Part shown: positions 63,082 through 64,000 of the stretch, piece by piece | Numbering within the stretch: the stretch's first letter is position 1 | Layout of the letters: every line of letters starts with the position of its first letter | NCBI GenBank assembly: GCA_017501255.1 | Contig: JAFVXE010000014.1 | Location: forward strand, 1 to 64,000 | DNA: 64,000 bases | Direction of reading: 5' to 3' | From: Clostridia bacterium | GTDB taxonomy: Bacteria; Bacillota; Clostridia; Christensenellales; Aristaeellaceae | Notes under the pieces: generated by a model | Told to the model about the DNA's origin: nothing | Seen by the model: only the letters and a program-made list of their open reading frames with translations | Database searches by the model: none | Translations under genes and position numbers: made by a program

Positions 63082-64000
63082 ATGAAGGTACAACAGCAGG
63101 TTACGCACTGTCTGGAAGCGGCTGTCGCCAATCATGAGGCAGCAGGTCTCAGCGTTCTGGTTCGGAAAGATGGGGAAGAGGTCTTCTATGCTTCTGCCGG
63201 CTTGGCAAATATTGAAAAGCAACAGCCTATTCAAAGGAACAGCATCTTCCGCCTGTACAGCCAGTCCAAGCCTGTTACAGCTGTTGCTGTTATGCTGCTT
63301 GCGGAACGTGGCATCATTGATCTAATGGATCCTGTGGAGAAGTTTCTGCCTGGATTCCGCAATCAGAAAGTGATCACGGAAAAAGGTTTGGTTCCCGCTG
63401 CCCGCAGCGCCACGGTACTTGATCTGCTGGGCATGACGGCTGGGCTTTCCTATCCAGGTGATGATGAAGCCGGTCAATATGCTGCCCGTGTTTTTGAGGA
63501 AAACGACAAGTTGATCGCTCAGGGCGGTGGAATGGACACTGTAACGTTCTGCAACCGTCTCGGTCAGCAGCCTGTTGCATTCCAGCCCGGCAGCCATTTC
63601 CGTTACTCCACCTGTGCGGATATTCTGGGCGCAGTGGTAGAGATCGCCTCTGGAAAGAAGTTCGGCGATTTTTTACAAAAAGAAATCTTCCAGCCGCTTG
63701 GCATGAAGGATACGGATTTTTATGTACCTGCTGAAAAAATGGATCATTTTGTGACGGCCTATTACCGCAGTGAAAATGGTTTGCAGCCGTGGTTGGGACG
63801 AAATCTGTGCGTGGGTGTGTATGACCATATGCCCGCTTTCCAGTCGGGCGGTGCTGGTTTGGTTTCCACGTTGGATGACTATGCTGCTTTCACCCAGATG
63901 CTGATGAACAAGGGCGAATACAATGGCCATCGCATTCTGAGCCCTGCTGCTGTAGCGTATCTGACAACCCCTCAGCTTGGCTGGAATCAGCAGTTTGATA
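63082..64000 (+). CDS. Serine hydrolase (class C beta-lactamase family), 3' end outside window
   Basis: The 306 visible codons start MKVQQQVTHCLEAAVANHEA behind GAGAGGAA. The fold is that of class C beta-lactamases and related esterases or D-Ala carboxypeptidases: catalytic SQSK (S-x-x-K) near residue 67, a YST motif (Tyr-x-x) near 175 in FRYSTCADILG, and TVLDLLGMTAGLSY. There is no signal peptide, so it is probably a cytoplasmic esterase or peptidase rather than a resistance enzyme. The third motif (HxG) would lie past the edge. Confidence 0.88.
   Translation, partial: MKVQQQVTHCLEAAVANHEAAGLSVLVRKDGEEVFYASAGLANIEKQQPIQRNSIFRLYSQSKPVTAVAVMLLAERGIIDLMDPVEKFLPGFRNQKVITEKGLVPAARSATVLDLLGMTAGLSYPGDDEAGQYAARVFEENDKLIAQGGGMDTVTFCNRLGQQPVAFQPGSHFRYSTCADILGAVVEIASGKKFGDFLQKEIFQPLGMKDTDFYVPAEKMDHFVTAYYRSENGLQPWLGRNLCVGVYDHMPAFQSGGAGLVSTLDDYAAFTQMLMNKGEYNGHRILSPAAVAYLTTPQLGWNQQFD

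Overview
The window reads as a chromosomal segment of an anaerobic Firmicute, most likely class Clostridia. The markers are a T-box leader on ileS, the pair lonB-lonA, RemA, HPr kinase, DAP-type MurE (DNPR motif), a PASTA-bearing class B PBP, a YkvI-type membrane protein, TTG/GTG starts with strong AGGAGG sites, and the order yicC-remA-gmk-rpoZ-coaBC. Genus or family cannot be fixed by eye. Coding regions avoid TTA, CTA and TCA codons, which creates very long antisense open frames that are not genes.

Layout. Bases 1-8300 look like an accessory island. A Cro/C1-type regulator runs off the left edge. It is followed by a string of small unrecognised or loosely typed genes (274-3765), two of them carrying an almost identical promoter module. 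Next comes a six-gene cluster (3954-7969): HxlR regulator, nitroreductase, class M sirtuin (SirTM), DUF5131 Fe-S protein, zinc macrodomain ADP-ribosylhydrolase and an exported flavin split-barrel protein. The island ends in a gene-free stretch with a large inverted repeat, helically phased TGCACCC repeats and a terminator. Core genes resume at 8364: yicC, remA, gmk, rpoZ and coaBC. Facing them are pyrF and an HTH protein fused to a degenerate orotate phosphoribosyltransferase. A PadR/DUF2812 pair with twin operators follows, then lonB, lonA and engB.

From 19.5 to 23.1 kb there are miscellaneous genes (GNAT, secreted CAP protein, zinc-ribbon protein, phosphoesterase) and a candidate structured RNA. 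From 23.1 to 37 kb lies a compact division and cell-wall cluster: mraZ, ftsL-like, class B PBP, murE, mraY, murD, ftsW, murA, ftsQ, ftsA, ftsZ. It lacks mraW, murF, murG, murC and murB at their usual places. Then follow a MazG-like protein, a YkvI-like permease and a Cache-GGDEF-EAL protein.

From 41.7 to 48.3 kb six genes run leftward as one unit: capD-like, tadA, a Cof-type HAD phosphatase, hprK, a ROK glucokinase and asnS. HprK and the glucokinase tie this unit to sugar sensing. trkA-trkH (potassium uptake) diverge from it. A multiple-monosaccharide ABC transporter (chvE-mmsA-mmsB) runs leftward at 51.4-55.4 kb. ileS of the long type 2 class, with its T-box, runs rightward, followed by an rRNA-type methyltransferase, an RluA-type pseudouridine synthase, tgt, mtnA and a serine hydrolase cut by the right edge.

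The observations most worth following are the SirTM/DUF5131/Zn-macrodomain cluster, the HTH-OPRT fusion next to pyrF, and the roughly 107-nt structured RNA upstream of mraZ.
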